Positions 1 through 12,548 of a stretch of DNA of 64,000 nt are shown here, piece after piece. Positions within the stretch are counted from its first letter, which is position 1. Each line of letters begins with the position of its first letter. Position numbers and translations under genes: made by a program. Under the pieces are notes generated by a model, which worked only from the letters and a program-made list of their open reading frames with translations, did no database searches and was not told the origin of the DNA. Source of the DNA: Todiramphus chloris collaris (Eukaryota; Chordata; Aves; Coraciiformes; Alcedinidae); assembly GCA_025345505.1 (NCBI GenBank), contig JANVCC010000152.1, forward strand, positions 3,357,318 through 3,421,317. Reading direction: 5' to 3'.

Positions 1-138
1 AAAATGTAATTTATATCATTCAAATGGGTTTGGATTACATTATACTTAGAGAGGAAGAGTGAAATAGGAAATGCAAATTTGAGTTCATGAAAGTTTTTTA
101 AAAGTGAACACTAATCCTTCAGGGACTCTGAACTTGAC

Positions 139-160
139 AAAAAAAAAAAAAAAAAAAAAA
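139..160 (+). repeat. Poly(A) homopolymer, 22 nt
   Basis: Uninterrupted run of 22 A. No polyadenylation signal is visible in the 30 bases before it, so evidence for a retrocopy tail is lacking. Confidence 0.9.
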
Positions 161-1181
161 GATGCATGCTCAGAAAAACAATGCTGATAAGGAGTCCAGT
201 TCTGATAGGTCTTGAGTATATGAACAGTATGAGCCAAATTTTTTTTATTCTCTCACTTCAGACAAGGATGGAGAAAAAAATGGAGAGGATGACTTTAAAT
301 CACCTTTTTGCACCCTACATTTCATGCCTACATATGATATACATGAAAGCACCATCTTTACAGATATTTCTATAACACCTTTTCTGAATCTTCAGTGCTT
401 CTTACTGAATCTCTGATCTTGAGGCATTTCCTTAACTGTCTATTTCATACACTAAGGTTAGTTATAGAGAGAGTTCTGTGGTCCATGGTCCCAGGCAGCA
501 CCTCAAGCTGGAATCACATCCTCTGGACATCTGTTATGAAATACGCATAAGAAAGTTCTTCTTTATCTAGAACCTGTTACACAGGGTTTACCACTTTGTT
601 TAAGACTCTTACGAGGTATAAAACTGACCTTTGTGCAGTTAAAGGAAAGGTTCAACTAGACTAATGTCATTATAAACAGAAGGCAATGACTGCAAGTTAT
701 GTTTGATCATAATTTCCAGAAACTGCTACAGCCAATCAACAAGGCACTAAAAAGACTCCTGTTGAGATTCTGGACAAAATTTTCATCTCTGCATATTCAA
801 GTAGGACTGGAAAAGAAGTTAAGGTATTCAGAAAGAAGATAACTGCAAGAAAAAAAAAAAAACCAAAACCAGTTTACTTTGTTCAGCACAGAAAAATAGA
901 AGCTTAGAGAATTTTGATTGCTTTCCTTCCATAAATAAATCAGGAAAGAAGCAAAGAATTTTTTATGCCAAATGGAAGTTGTCCACCTGACTGGAACAAA
1001 ACTTTGCCAAAAATTGTGAAGATATGTAGTATGAAGAATTTATGAGGAACCTTTCAAAAGAAAATGTGAAAGCAAGAGTTCACTCTCTACCAGGTTGTGG
1101 AAAGGAAATATTTGACATGGCAGCCTGAAATACCAGGAAATGAGAGAAAATGACCCAGTCTGTTACTGTCATTAAAAAAAT

Positions 1182-1226
1182 CAACAACAACAAAACAAAC
1201 AAACAAGCAAACAAAACCAAAACAAA
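1182..1226 (+). repeat. CAA/CAAA-rich simple repeat
   Basis: Imperfect succession of CAA and CAAA units with a few interruptions; low-complexity sequence. Confidence 0.85.
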
Positions 1227-2093
1227 GAATCAAGTGATAGAATTATAAGGAAACTTTCCTTGTTTTTTTTTTTTTTAGGTTGGTAACCAAATGTATCATC
1301 TGGGATTTCCTTCTACCTCTACAAAGCATACCATATTTATATGCTTGGAAAATTAAAGGCTTTTTGCTATGACAGAAAATAGGAACATCTCACAAATTGT
1401 TAGTGTTGGGATTTGCATATATCATTACTTTACTTCCTAATTATTTTTTAATCTATTTGCATGAAAAGCAAATAGCTTCTTTTCAATAACAGTAAATACA
1501 AAAATGTGCCTGTCACTCCTCCAGGGAGAAGGAACTTCATTTGTTTTTTCTAATGCCCCAAAGTTAAAATGTCAGAAATAGCTAAATAAAAAATAGGATG
1601 AAAAACTAAACAAAATCAGAACACAAATGGATACTCTTCATGGGCATCCAGAATTTATACTGGGGTAAATCTATCATTACTGATAATTTTACCTTTAATT
1701 TACTGACAGTTAAGTAAAAAAGAATGCAGAGACTTTTAAAATTTCAGGTGAAATGTCTAAATGTCTAAATAACCATCTTGGTGATCTCTCAGGAAAGTAG
1801 ATACTTCTGTTCCATTTGCTTTAGTTTTACTACTAATGGGACATGTCTGAGCTGAAAAGCTTGTGAAGATTTGTGCACTGTAGTGACACTTTATCCTAGC
1901 CTCACTTAGAAAGAAGAACCTTTTATTGATCACATATCTGTCTTGTTTAAAGGCCATCAGCAACATCAGACAGACTCCTAGGTTTTAATGGCAGAAAATA
2001 CGTTTGTTGGTGTTTGGTAGAAATTCAATACAGTAAGAAACCAGAATATAAAATATCAATTATATAATACTTGCAGATACATTTCTTTTTCTT

Positions 2094-2109
2094 CCCCCCC
2101 CCCACCCCC
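2094..2109 (+). repeat. Poly(C) tract
   Basis: Ten C followed by A and five more C. Simple repeat, prone to length change. Confidence 0.85.
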
Positions 2110-2157
2110 AGCACCTAAAAATCTAGGGTGCAGAGATTCATGTTTGTGGTACTGTTG

Positions 2158-2236
2158 TGGGAGACACAGACTGTGAGCTCAATTCCCATCCCAGGCAGTG
2201 GATTTTTACATAATACTGAGCAAATCACTCCAGGAA
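2158..2236 (+). repeat. Possible MIR-like (tRNA-derived SINE) relic
   Basis: The segment reads like a decayed core of the old amniote MIR SINE: a GGGAGAC start, an AATTCCCA stretch where the tRNA-like B box would be, a GGCAGTGG middle, and TGAGCAAATCACT near the end, which parallels the MIR text around its 'GGGCAAGTCACT' block. The match is by eye and imperfect. It may be coincidence. Confidence 0.3.
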
Positions 2237-3016
2237 TAGTTAAGATTCACAGTACACTGTCATGCTATATGTAGATGAGCCAGCTCTGAAAAAGCTTCTG
2301 TGTCCAGTCCAATTCCATGCTAAGGCAGCAGCCTGAGTGGCAAAAGAAGAGCAGTGACAGTGCACTAATTTATCTCATCTTTCAGTGAATCTATGCAGCC
2401 CAAGTGGACCACTTTACTAATACGACTATACACCTTCCCTATTCTGCAGCTAAGGACAAAGTGTGACATGCTGCAGAGAGGGTGGTCCTTATGGTTTTCT
2501 AGTTTACCATCTGCCACCTCCTTCACAGGATGGTTTTGCAGGTAAATGTCAGTAAGATGTGCAATGACCAAGTAACATGATGTAAGAAGATAATTCAAAC
2601 GGACAGGAGAAGTGCTGGACCACAGGACCTCAGAAACTCACACAAGTCTCTGAATATAAGCTACAGACTATTATCAACTGTTTCTCATTATCACCTGAAC
2701 TGCAAATTGCTTCCTCTTCAAAACAAAATGGTTGACAAATTAGCTGTCCATATGATTATACCTGATTGGTTTTCCTGTCATTACATTGTCTCATAGACAA
2801 GGAAAGAAGGAAGAAAGAGAGCTGCTTGGATGAGAAGAATATTTATTAGACCTGCATAACAAAACAATTCAAAAACCTCTTAACTTAGAAATTGCAAACA
2901 AAAAAAAAGGATAAAGGCTGGTCAAAATTCATCTAAGGAAAGTTAACAGAATGTTATCAGGTATATTAGCAGATATATCTCAGCTACACCATAGAAAGTG
3001 TCAGAATGAACCCCAA

Positions 3017-3057
3017 AGAATCACAGAATTGTTCAAGTTGGAAGGGATCTCTAGAGA
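3017..3057 (-). mobile_element. Older CR1 3' end, left half (interrupted)
   Basis: A minus-strand CR1 terminus: AGAATCACAGAATTG, then GTTGGAAGGGATCTCTAGAG. It breaks off exactly where a second CR1 begins at 3058 and resumes at 3573 with TCATCTAGTCCAACCCCC, which is the expected continuation of the same 3' UTR. It is therefore the host copy of a nested insertion and must be the older of the two. Confidence 0.85.
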
Positions 3058-3572
3058 TCATAGAATCATAGAATGGCTAGGGCTGGAAGGGACCTCTGAA
3101 GGTCATCTAGTCCAGCTCCCCCTGCAGTGAGCAGGGATACCCTCAACTAGACCAGTCTGCTCAGAGCCTTGTCCAACATCACCTTGAATATCTCCAGGGA
3201 TGGGGCCTCAACCACCTCCGTGGGTAGCCTATTCCACTGTTCTACCACCCTCAATGTAAAGAACTTCTTCCCAATATCCAATCTAAATGTAGTCTTCTTT
3301 AATTTAAACCCCTTACCCCTCATCATTTCACTACAGGCCCTCATAAACAGCCCCTCTCCAGCCTTCCTGTAGACCCCCTTCGGGTACTGGAAAGTTGCTA
3401 GTAGGTCTCTCTGAACCCTTCTCTTCTCCCAGATGAACAACCCCAGCTCCCTCAGCCTGTACTCATAGGAGAGGTGCTCCTGCCCTCTGATCATCTTGTG
3501 GCCCTCCTCTGGACCCGCTCCATCAGGCCCATGTCTTTCCTGTGTTGAGGGCTCCAGAGATGGACGAAGTAC
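3058..3572 (-). mobile_element. CR1 non-LTR retrotransposon, 5'-truncated, nested
   Basis: A 5'-truncated CR1 on the minus strand. Its 3' end is at the left, with two ATTCTATG octamers (minus sense, 3059-3074) followed by the conserved GGAAGGGACCT / TCATCTAGTCCA 3' UTR. Its 5' truncation point is near 3572. It lies inside an older CR1 whose halves flank it, and TCAT is present at both junctions (3058-3061 and 3573-3576), which fits a short target duplication or a microhomology. It contains the C-terminal remnant of the RT ORF, listed separately. Bird CR1 copies usually have such severe 5' truncation. Confidence 0.92.
3147..3494 (-). pseudogene. CR1 ORF2 C-terminal remnant
   Basis: A 115-codon open stretch coding for the conserved tail of the CR1 reverse-transcriptase polyprotein. 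Recognisable blocks in order are EHLSYEYRLRELGLF (about residues 6-20), EKRR, YRKAGEGLF, FRLDIGKKFF and VVEQWNRLPTEVVEAPSLEIFK. The catalytic RT domain and the upstream endonuclease are absent because of 5' truncation, so the fragment cannot support retrotransposition. It ends at the stop codon that precedes the 3' UTR. The first Met is incidental; in a full element this is the middle of the ORF. Confidence 0.88.
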
Positions 3573-3638
3573 TCATCTAGTCCAACCCCCACACTGAAGC
3601 AGGTTTGCCTAGAGCACATTGCACAGGATTGCATCCAG
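3573..3638 (-). mobile_element. Older CR1 3' end, right half
   Basis: Continuation of the CR1 at 3017-3057 beyond the nested insert: TCATCTAGTCCAACCCCC, a remnant of the 'GCAGGNNNNCCTAGAGCA' segment, TTGCACAGGATTGCATCCAG. These words are standard in bird CR1 3' regions on this strand. Confidence 0.85.
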
Positions 3639-4587
3639 TTAAACAATAGCTATGGTAATAGCAGCAAGAGAGATTCCATTTATTGGTTCAAGCATTTTGG
3701 GTATATAGTTGAAAGACTTACAGCCTGGTGTTTGCCATCAGGGGAAGTACACAACCAGGAACAGTTATATTTTTATGTTTCTGTTTCAGAAGATTTGTTT
3801 GCATATATGAAATCATATTTTCAACACACCTTGGCCTTCTGTGTGTGTGACTCGTTCTTCTTGTTTTGACTGAGTTCTGGTCACCCTAAAGGCAGTTCAC
3901 AGTTATTTGCATGTTTTCATGTTTCCCTGTTCTGTGCCTTTGAAGATGCCAATTTATACATAAAGAAAGACTGCAAGGTGAAAGAATATGAAATAAATAG
4001 TTTCTGCATAGTCCTAGCAGTAGCAAACAAGTCAGGCTTAGAACATGGCCCAAACATTGACCTGGAATTATCCATAAAGCTTAAATGTCAGGATGCTTGT
4101 AACATTTGGTTTTTGACTCAACCTGCCTAACCCCTCATTCAAAAAATATATAGGAGTGGTCAGGGAACAGCCAAAAGAACTTTCCCAATTATCTGTTTGG
4201 TCAAGACTAGCTATTTTGGAGAGGAACAGGTTAATCTACATGGAAACAAATCAATCATGATCTGGTCTCTGGCTGCTAGTACACACATAGTCATCACAGC
4301 TAATGCACTGCTGTTACAGACCCATGGCCTCAAATGGATGAAAGACGCCAGGTGATTATGGATCTACAGCACCTACAAAAATTAAAACTTCCAGTATCTG
4401 GTTTGTCTTTGTTCTTGAATGGTCTTAATAGATTTCCCATTAACTCAGTATTATAGGATGACCAGAGAGTGGTGAACACAACATCCATTCCCTGATTACA
4501 TATTCAGACTTCATCCTAGAGACCAGTAGTCATGAAAAGGAAGATCCACTAAGGAGGAAGAATGACACCTTATGGAGGTGCTTATGA

Positions 4588-4607
4588 TGATGATGAATAC
4601 ATCATCA
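4588..4607 (+). repeat. 8-bp perfect stem-loop
   Basis: TGATGATG, loop AATA, CATCATCA. It arises from a GAT trinucleotide run meeting its complement. No transcript or function can be inferred. Confidence 0.6.
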
Positions 4608-4834
4608 GCTACAAAAGAGGCCTAGAGTCAAGTTTAGTCTAAATGGATTAATGTTTATAAGTTCAAAAAAGAAATGAGATGCATCTCACACCACTTTGAT
4701 GTGCATAATTAGGCTTATTCTGTACTGGGAAGTAGTCATCAATCCATGAAAAATTCCACAAGAAATCTGGATTCATCAGCATTTCTAAACAGAGAAGAAA
4801 AATGCATAGAAAGAGAGAAAAAAAGAAAACCAAA

Positions 4835-4852
4835 TGTGTGTGTGTGTGTGTG
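4835..4852 (+). repeat. (TG)9 microsatellite
   Basis: Nine uninterrupted TG units; likely length-variable. Confidence 0.9.
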
Positions 4853-6298
4853 AAATTATTATATTATTAGCTTGTTATTTGTGGAAGCCAAAATTGTTCT
4901 GGGTGCCAGAAGCCTAAGGACTGGTGTTACACCTGTTTGATACTCTTAAGTTATGTAAAGCTGTAGAAGTTTCATTAAATTCCTCTTCTCAGTTCTGTGA
5001 AGAAAGATGTACTTAAAAGATCTATGGAGCTGAAGTCAGACTGTGCCATACTGTGATTTCTTTAGGTCCTTTAGCTAAGCAGAAAAGAAACAAGAATACA
5101 AATAGAGAAAGATAGCACAAGGAAAGAAAGTGTAGCAGAACAGTAGAAAGTATATTTTAAAGGGAGATGTGAGGAGAGAGAGATGGAGGGAATAAAACAG
5201 AATACCTGAATAGTCTAGCCTCAAAACCAGATGTGACAGACACAGAAATCATTCTACCAATTAAAAAAGAATTAGATTCCCCCCGCAGCTTTCTTTTCCT
5301 GAGACAAACAGTGCTGGTTTACTGCAAGGGTGCTTGATAAACAGAAATATCAATAATTACTACAAGTTATAACAATAATAAATGTATAAGTAATAGTATT
5401 ACCATTCTTATCTGTTGAGGATTATTCTATTTGTGTATATAAAAGTAACAAGTCAAAGGAAAAAATAATACTAAAATAGTGAGTCTGCTGAAAATACATA
5501 ATGTGAGAGAATATAAATATTTTCTAATTCATTGTTATACCTGAGGCACCAGTACAGCCATTACATATAATTAAGCACCATTTTATAATCCTAAAGACCC
5601 ATGAAAAACTCATAGATTCTTAAATTAAATTCTTTTGAGACAAGTTGATGACAGTTAAAACTATTTTTAAAAAACATAACACTTATATTTTACCATTAAA
5701 TGCATTTCTGCTATGAGGGAACACATTTGTTTGAAATGTCGCTTCCATGTATAAATGAATAGAAGAGTCCTATAGTGCAATCTTCACCTGCTGTAAATTG
5801 ATATGCACAATAATCCCAGTTTATATCAGATATGGATTGGTTTTATTTAACAAAGAAAATGTTGAAACTTTATTTAAAGCATAAGTTATTTCTTTGGAGT
5901 TCTTTTGTCCAGACAAAACAGCTTGGAGCATCATAATAGGCTTTCTTATGAAATTTTCAGTATTTTCTGCTTTTAGTGTGATCAGGAGCAAATATTGAAA
6001 AAACTGGAATTTCTCTTTGTAGATTGCTGATTGGAATTACAATCAAAATTGGAGAGGAGGGGAAGAAAAATGTTAACTTGGGAAGAATTGCCTATTGCAC
6101 AATCTGACAATCAAGTCAGATGTTTTTTTTATTTTTCTTCTGTAAAATGAGTGCACTTTACATAAAAACCAATAAGATAATAACTTCAAAAACTCTTTTT
6201 TCAGCTGCACATATACTACTAGTAGAAAGCAATCCTTATAAAAACATTAAAATCACACCTAGAACAGTACTTCACTGTGAAGTGTTTTGTAAAACATT

Positions 6299-6352
6299 AC
6301 ATATATATAGTAACATACATATTTAATATACATATATATATCTATATATATA
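6299..6352 (+). repeat. AT-rich microsatellite (CATATA-type)
   Basis: Alternating AT/CATATA units with interruptions. Confidence 0.85.
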
Positions 6353-6788
6353 ATACCACTTAACTTTTAGGCAAAGCTCTCCAGTAGTTGTCCTCATTGC
6401 ATTTAAATAGTGGAGTAGCATCATTGTACCAGATAGCAAAACCTAAAACGGGATGGGAAAAGTGATTTATCAAACTTGTTGAATTGTTAGAATTGAAGTC
6501 TCCAGGGTCCTGATGTGCTTCAGTGTTCCTCAGATAGGGACATGCTCTGAGATGAGGGCTGTCCAGACAAGATCAATGTAGATTGCAGAGGAGAGGGATT
6601 TACTGTAACACCCTTCTCTCATGTAGATAAGACAAAGCTTCTTTCTTAGGAGTGCCCCCTACATTAGCTGTGAGCTTTTCTTCTGTCTCTCCAAGTGTAG
6701 CACATGTATCAGTTTCATTTAAAAACACAGGAGTCAGAGCTGACTGTAGCACCTCTCTCTAACACAGCAGCCAATAGTTAAAGAACTT

Positions 6789-6832
6789 GCTCTGGAAATA
6801 GAAGATCTGATTTTAATGACAACTTGTGCCCG
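6789..6832 (+). repeat. Possible MIR-like scrap
   Basis: GCTCTGGA, then GAAGATCTGATTTTAATG, then TTGTGCCCG parallels the 'gctctgga ... gacctgggttcgaat ... ctctgccac' region of MIR-type SINEs. Very weak match by eye. Confidence 0.2.
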
Positions 6833-9246
6833 AGGCTGTTGAAATTATTATCCAGGAGAGCATCAGAAATCCTGATCGATGGGCCTTGCTCTAAAGACTG
6901 TCTCTGTGGTTCAGTCAATAATATTAGCAGTTAATATCAGTACAATGACAAATGATTCTATGAAATCTGAGACAAAAGCCCAATGTCAGTCCCATGAGTG
7001 CCTTATCAAGTGGGTTAGTGAGTCGTGTACCCATCTGAGATCCTTTGCTGTGACTTGGAGTACCCTTTCATTAGAAGTGGGGTTCTCCAGGATTTAGTTT
7101 CCAGTGTCAGGAGACAGCTGAATAGGCTTTCCAGGATTACAATTTGGAGCATGTGCTGCTGAATACTGCTTTGAAGCCTTATTTCTGGTACTTAAATTAT
7201 GGTTTTAATCTGACCTTTTGTTTAACAGGTATGACATCATTTGTCTCTGCACTGTCAGGAGGAGTTAATTGCAATCCATATGCTAAAGTTCACTTCTACA
7301 GAATCAAAATCTAATTATAACTCTGAAATTATCAAAGAAGAGAGGTGTTATAGAGACAATGAAAGAGGAACATATTTTCACCAAATCCCTTTTCCCTTGG
7401 TTCTCAGAAATGGAAGGTAGCTGCTATATGTATTGATTTGAGGATTTCCTGAAGTCTGTCTAACACCGAGTTTCTTCTAGAGTGTGGGAAATTAAAATAA
7501 AATGGGGTCTTTTGGAGTGACTGATTTGTTTTCCATTAATTTTCATGCCGGACTTGTGTGGATAAAAGCTTTTAGCTACTGCTGCTGCAGATGTCTCAGA
7601 TGATAGTAAAATGCCAATAGACGGTTCTTCTCTGTAGGGTTTGCAGTAACCTCATGGTAGCGCTTATTAATACCATGCACTTCTGCAGTATCTTTTGTTT
7701 AGTGACTTCAAAGCTGGGTCTGACCAGGCTTGAAAGATCAGTGAGGGATTTATACAGGAGACCCTTCACAAGACATAAGCATATGATGGGAAAAGCAATG
7801 AACATGAAAGAATGGTGCAACATCACGCAGCAGTTTACAACAAGGTTTAAAAAGACACAGTTATCCTGTTGAATCCTGTGCAAGTCTACTGGGAGAATGT
7901 GCTCAACTCAGACTTTGAGCCTTCTAGTGGCAGACAAGGGATTTGTATTCCACAAGGTAATTTACTGTAATGCCTTTGAATTACAGTTATTTCACTGAAA
8001 CAGTAGCAGCAGCCCAGCAGTATTCCTCAAATGTAAATGAAGGCTGACTTTTTCTCACAATTTAATTATACAGGTGCAATTGACAGAAGAGTATGACCTG
8101 TAAATGCTTTATTGTTGTTATTGATTCATGAGCCATAAGACCATATTCTGGCTGTTAGCTTCCACAGTGAGTCTACAGTGGCAGTGGTTAGAAAAATGAT
8201 CATCTTGCTTTTGACCAGTTTTGACATAATGCCAATATGAAAAAGTCAGCAGGGCACCCTGCATTGCTGTTCTTTTCTCTACAGACTCACTTTTCAGCAC
8301 ACGCATTTTAGAAATGTTTTGTTTTCTGGATCATACCAGTCAACTGTGGCATCTCAAACTCCAAGCAGGGCCTTCTAAGTATTTTTCCAATAAATGCAGG
8401 AAATCAGAATCACAGTCATGGAAATCTGAATAGACTTGATTTGATTTAATTGCATTACATTTCACGACCTATCTTACAATTCAAAAAGGAAGTCGTAATA
8501 CTGATACCTGAATAACTGCCCAACCTCTGGGGACATCAGTCCAAAGGAGCTGGTTTCAACAGCTAACACTTGACCTAAAGAGATAGAAAAAATTCTAAAT
8601 GCTTCCAGAAGACAGGAAGGAACATGCAAATCCAGAAAGTAAATAGGACATACTTTTATCTAGGCATAATGAAACAAATTAGCTTCTTTCCACCTTCAGA
8701 CTCACTCCATTGTGTGTTTTCATTCATTATTTGTTACTTCTCCACAGAGGTCTGGTCTGCAAACCTTTGAGAAAGACATGATGGTACACTAGAAAATATA
8801 AAAGACTATGATAGTGTTATCAGTGGACAGATCCACAAGATTATTGGCCTGTGATATCTTAATGAAAAAAGCAAAGCTTTGAATTCTGACCACCTTTTTT
8901 TCATAGCCAAGGACCTACTGGGACCTATTCCCTATTGGACTTAAGACTGGAGCAGCACTGCCCTTGTTGGACCTGCACTGAGTCACATAACAAAAATTCT
9001 GGCTCAGTGGATGCGGTTAATTCTTTGAAGAGACGGAAACTTCTCCTTCCACTTGTGACCAAGTTACACATGAAGTAATCTCCATTTCATAGAATGGGAA
9101 GAGCAGTGCTCTGTCCTATATATTATTATCAGGAGCATCAGCCATGAAAGGAAAGTCAAAAGTACTCATGTGCAAATGTAAAAAAAAAAAAAGAATCTCG
9201 GATCACTCCACCTTTTTAAAATAACAGAGGGGGTGAGAACACTGTA

Positions 9247-9310
9247 AATTATATTTATATTTATATTATACATATATATATATAATTAAATTATATAACA
9301 TTATATTATT
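9247..9310 (+). repeat. AT-rich microsatellite
   Basis: Alternating TATATT / ATATAT units over about 64 bp. Confidence 0.85.
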
Positions 9311-11551
9311 TGAAACAAATCCAATCTCCTGACAGCTGAGTAAGTATTAATGTTTTGGTTTACTATAGAAACACCAGAGGAGTGTGAATAGTAGTAATGG
9401 ACAATATAGTCAAAGCTTTTCATGTGTGGATTTTATGAATATGGAATTTTCTGAGGAAAATAACCTGAGATTACTGTGAATAACTTGGCAAGCATGTTAA
9501 AATAGATTAAAATCCATAAAGCCAAAAAAAATTCATATACATTAAAAGGCATTAATGGATAGTATACCTCTGTAGTCCTTAATCCAAATGTGGTCACTCA
9601 ACATTAGGAAAAACATACATGAAATTACACAACTCACCACAGGGCCAATAAATGGGAATAGACAGAGCATAAATCGAGGTAGCACAAAGGTTGAAATTGC
9701 TTAGCTGGATAAAAAGAAGAAATTAGAGGCCTCACTGTGAAAATTATAAAGGACATGGTGCATGGGGAATACCACAGTTAAATTAAATTGGAAGTGAGTT
9801 TAGAATAAAAAAGCATATACATCTGCATGCAATCCATATTCAGCAATTTGGGTTTTATTGTTGAAGGAGGCATTTGATTTAAATACTGTGGCAGAAATTC
9901 TAAAGGGTTGGATAATTTTATGACCACTAATAACATTTGTCATTATGTATGTTGCCATTATGATAAGGATAATCAACTCTCATGCTATAGAGCATGAAGT
10001 TATCACCTGTGGGGATCAGGGAATTTTTTTTCCTAGCTATTAGGTGTCCATTATATTTTTTTCTCATTTGTTTTTGCGAGTAAGTTAGTGAAGTATATTC
10101 CAACCCACGTAGGTCAATTCTTACTGCTTCAAAGAGACTTTATTTGTCTGTGCAGGTGTGATGTTTGGTTAAATGATTCTTATCCTGATAGAGTGTAAAC
10201 CCTAGCTGGCGTTGAGGGAGGTTCTTTTACTGTAAAGCAAAGAATGAATAAAGGAGTGTCACCAAAATTAATTTAGCAGAGTAGCTAATACCATCTGTAT
10301 GCATTCATTTAATAGATTAAATGGGTCTCAGGGTCTGAATGAGGCTGAGGGACTAAATGTAGACAATATTAATCAGCTTGTGTTTCTCCAGAAGAATTAG
10401 GCAGGAAAAAATTCTCTTGAATCAATACCTTACTGGCAATAAGAGTTTGATGGTGGAAAGATAATTTGAACTGACAAAAGCGTAAGGCATTATTTTGATA
10501 ATGTATTTGATAGCAGTACCTAAGGAACTGTGAAGATGTGAAAACATAGAAGTAAAGAAAGAGGCGGGGTTAAATACTCCACTACACCTTTTTGAACCTC
10601 TCATACTTTATAATACATGGAGCAAATCCTTGCTTTATTACTGATTATTCAGTTTAATCTGTACTTAATTCTGTCCTTACCATTCCATGACAATTAAGCA
10701 TGTGGAACTTGTAAAATTTTTGAAATTTTCTGTAAATTTTTTTGACTTGTAGCTGAAAGTTTATTTATTTTTGAAGTTTGATGGAAGGAACTGGTTTCCA
10801 AAAATTTAAATCGTTGACGTGCTTAGATTTAAAGTATGATTGTGATGAATTTACAACAGCAAAAGACTATTTTCCCATTACCCTTAAAAGCTTTTTTATT
10901 GAAGTTTATAGAAATGAATTTAACTTTATTCTTTAAAGTACAAAAAAAAAGTCTAAAGATATTCATAATTGTCTCCAACAAAAAATAAACTGTTCAGTTT
11001 TCTGTCCCACTGAATATTCTATAGCTTCAGCAATAAAAATTCACTACACAGGTCTTGCTTCTGACATTCCTGTTATACATGTTATGTATATATATGTTAT
11101 ATGGAAGGATGAAAAACAACTCCATGTTAACATTATAAGAGAGGAGACCCTAGAACATATATATTTCATCCCTCCTTACATAACAGCCAGACTCAGTAGC
11201 CTAGAAGCCAAGACTTAGTAGAACACATGTGGTTACTGATTATTTCATCTTGTGATGAATATTCAAACCTTTATTTGTCTATTTAATGTGGCTTCTAGAT
11301 TAGAGAGGTATGTTGCATTTCACAGGGAGGATTTGATTTGTTTGCCTCCAGGTAGCACATCCAGCTCAGCCTTTAGCTAATATCTTTGGTCTCCCTGTAG
11401 GTCCTGTGTCATCCCTATCAACTCCATGTAGGTGTCCTGGATAGCCTGTGGATTCCCAGATCACACCATAGACCCAACACAAAGTGCTGCAAGAAAACAT
11501 AAGAAGTACTTTGCACACCTGGATTCAGCAAGGGTAATTCCACAATGTCAA

Positions 11552-12462
11552 TGTCATGGTTTGAGCCTACCCAGCCAGCAGCAAAGCAACTGGCAGCAAA
11601 GCAACCGCACAGTTGCTCACTCACTGCTACCCTCCTTCTCCGGTGGGGTGGGGAGGACAAAACACCACAAAAGGCTTGAAGGTCATGACAAAGAACAGGG
11701 AGGGCTCACTCACCAGTTATGGTCATGGGCAAAAGAAAGACTCGAATTGTGGAAATAAAATCAATTACATTTAAAAAAACACCCACCACCAATTCACCAA
11801 CTGGATCAGAGTAGGACAATAATAAATACAACTGGATCTTAAATAGAACCCTTTCCCTCCACCCCTCCCTTCTTTCCAGGCTCAGCTCTGCTACATCCTC
11901 CTTCTCCTCAGCAGTACTTGGAGTGCAGGGAATGGGGGTTGTGGTCAGTCCCAGTCCATCCCATGTTCTTCTTGCCACTACTTCTTCCTCAGGAGGAAAA
12001 CTCCTCAGTTCTCACCTTTGACAACATGGTGTCCCTTCTGTGGGAGACAGTCCTCCATTGTCTTTTCTTACCAATGTGGGTCTTTTTCACAGACTGTAAT
12101 ACTCCCAGTGATAGACTGCTCTAGCACAGGCCTCCCTCAGAGTCACAGACTTCTCTGGGAGAAGTCCCCTGCTCCAGTGTGGGCTCCTCCATGTGCTGCA
12201 GACAGTATTCTCCTCCACCACTGATCTCCAAGGACTGCAAAGGCTCAGCCTGCAATCTCACCACAGACTGAAGGGGAATGGCTTCTCTGGTGTGCCTCCC
12301 TGCTCCTTCCTCACTGACCTCAGGGTCCACATGACTGTCTCTACCAGGTTCCACTCCTCTGCATCACAAAGAACTTCCAATATAAAAAGACTTGCCCAAC
12401 AGGTTTCCCCCTCTTAAACATGTATTACAGAGGTTGCCTTGTCCAGAAGTGGGCCTGGTTTA
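11552..12462 (-). mobile_element. ERV LTR, 3' part (minus strand), split by CR1
   Basis: Right-to-left this is the main body of a retroviral LTR. The left edge TGTCATGGTTTGAGCC is the reverse complement of the ...ACCATGACA-type 3' end common in bird ERV LTRs. Further right come GGAGAAGTCCC, CTCCAGTGTGGGCTCCTCCA and GCTGCAG blocks, which I know from a roughly 1-kb bird LTR family. A TATA-like TTTAAG (minus sense) lies near 12414. The remaining end of the LTR is at 14031-14105, beyond an inserted CR1. Open frames of about 100 codons here are fortuitous. The family assignment (ERVL-like) is from memory. No clean flanking duplication was found, consistent with age. Confidence 0.75.
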
Positions 12463-12548
12463 CAGAATCACAGAATTTCCTAGGTTGAAAAAGACCTTTG
12501 TTAAGATCATCTAGTCCAATCAGTAACCTAACACTGAGAAGACCTTGA

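Larger units (their letters stand above)
1..3016. other. Non-coding AT-rich DNA, no gene seen
   Basis: No open frame here is longer than about 80 codons and none resembles a known protein. Visible content is low-complexity only: A22 at 139-160, A-rich at 850-862, a CAA/CAAA-rich tract at 1182-1226, T14 at 1263-1276, a short ATGTCTAA repeat near 1751-1770 and a C-run at 2094-2103. A weak MIR-like relic at 2158-2236 is listed separately. The A22 tract has no AATAAA just before it and no recognisable retrocopy body, so I read it as a simple repeat. Confidence 0.7.
3639..11551. other. Non-coding DNA, no gene seen
   Basis: About 7.9 kb of AT-rich sequence with no recognisable exon. Contents that can be named: (TG)9 at 4835-4852, a small perfect stem-loop at 4588-4607, purine-rich DNA around 4790-4832 and 5160-5190, AT-alternating microsatellites at 6299-6352 and 9247-9310, and a possible MIR-like scrap at 6789-6832. 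Open frames are short and unrelated to any family I know. Confidence 0.7.

Noticed and set aside
9088..9110. TTTCATAGAATGGGAAG resembling a CR1 3' octamer
   Set aside because: Only one octamer-like word; the expected GGAAGGGACCT and TCATCTAGTCC blocks do not follow.
11432..11758. Open frames of 60-108 codons on both strands between 11.4 and 12.4 kb
   Set aside because: They fall inside the ERV LTR and do not encode retroviral proteins; LTRs are non-coding.
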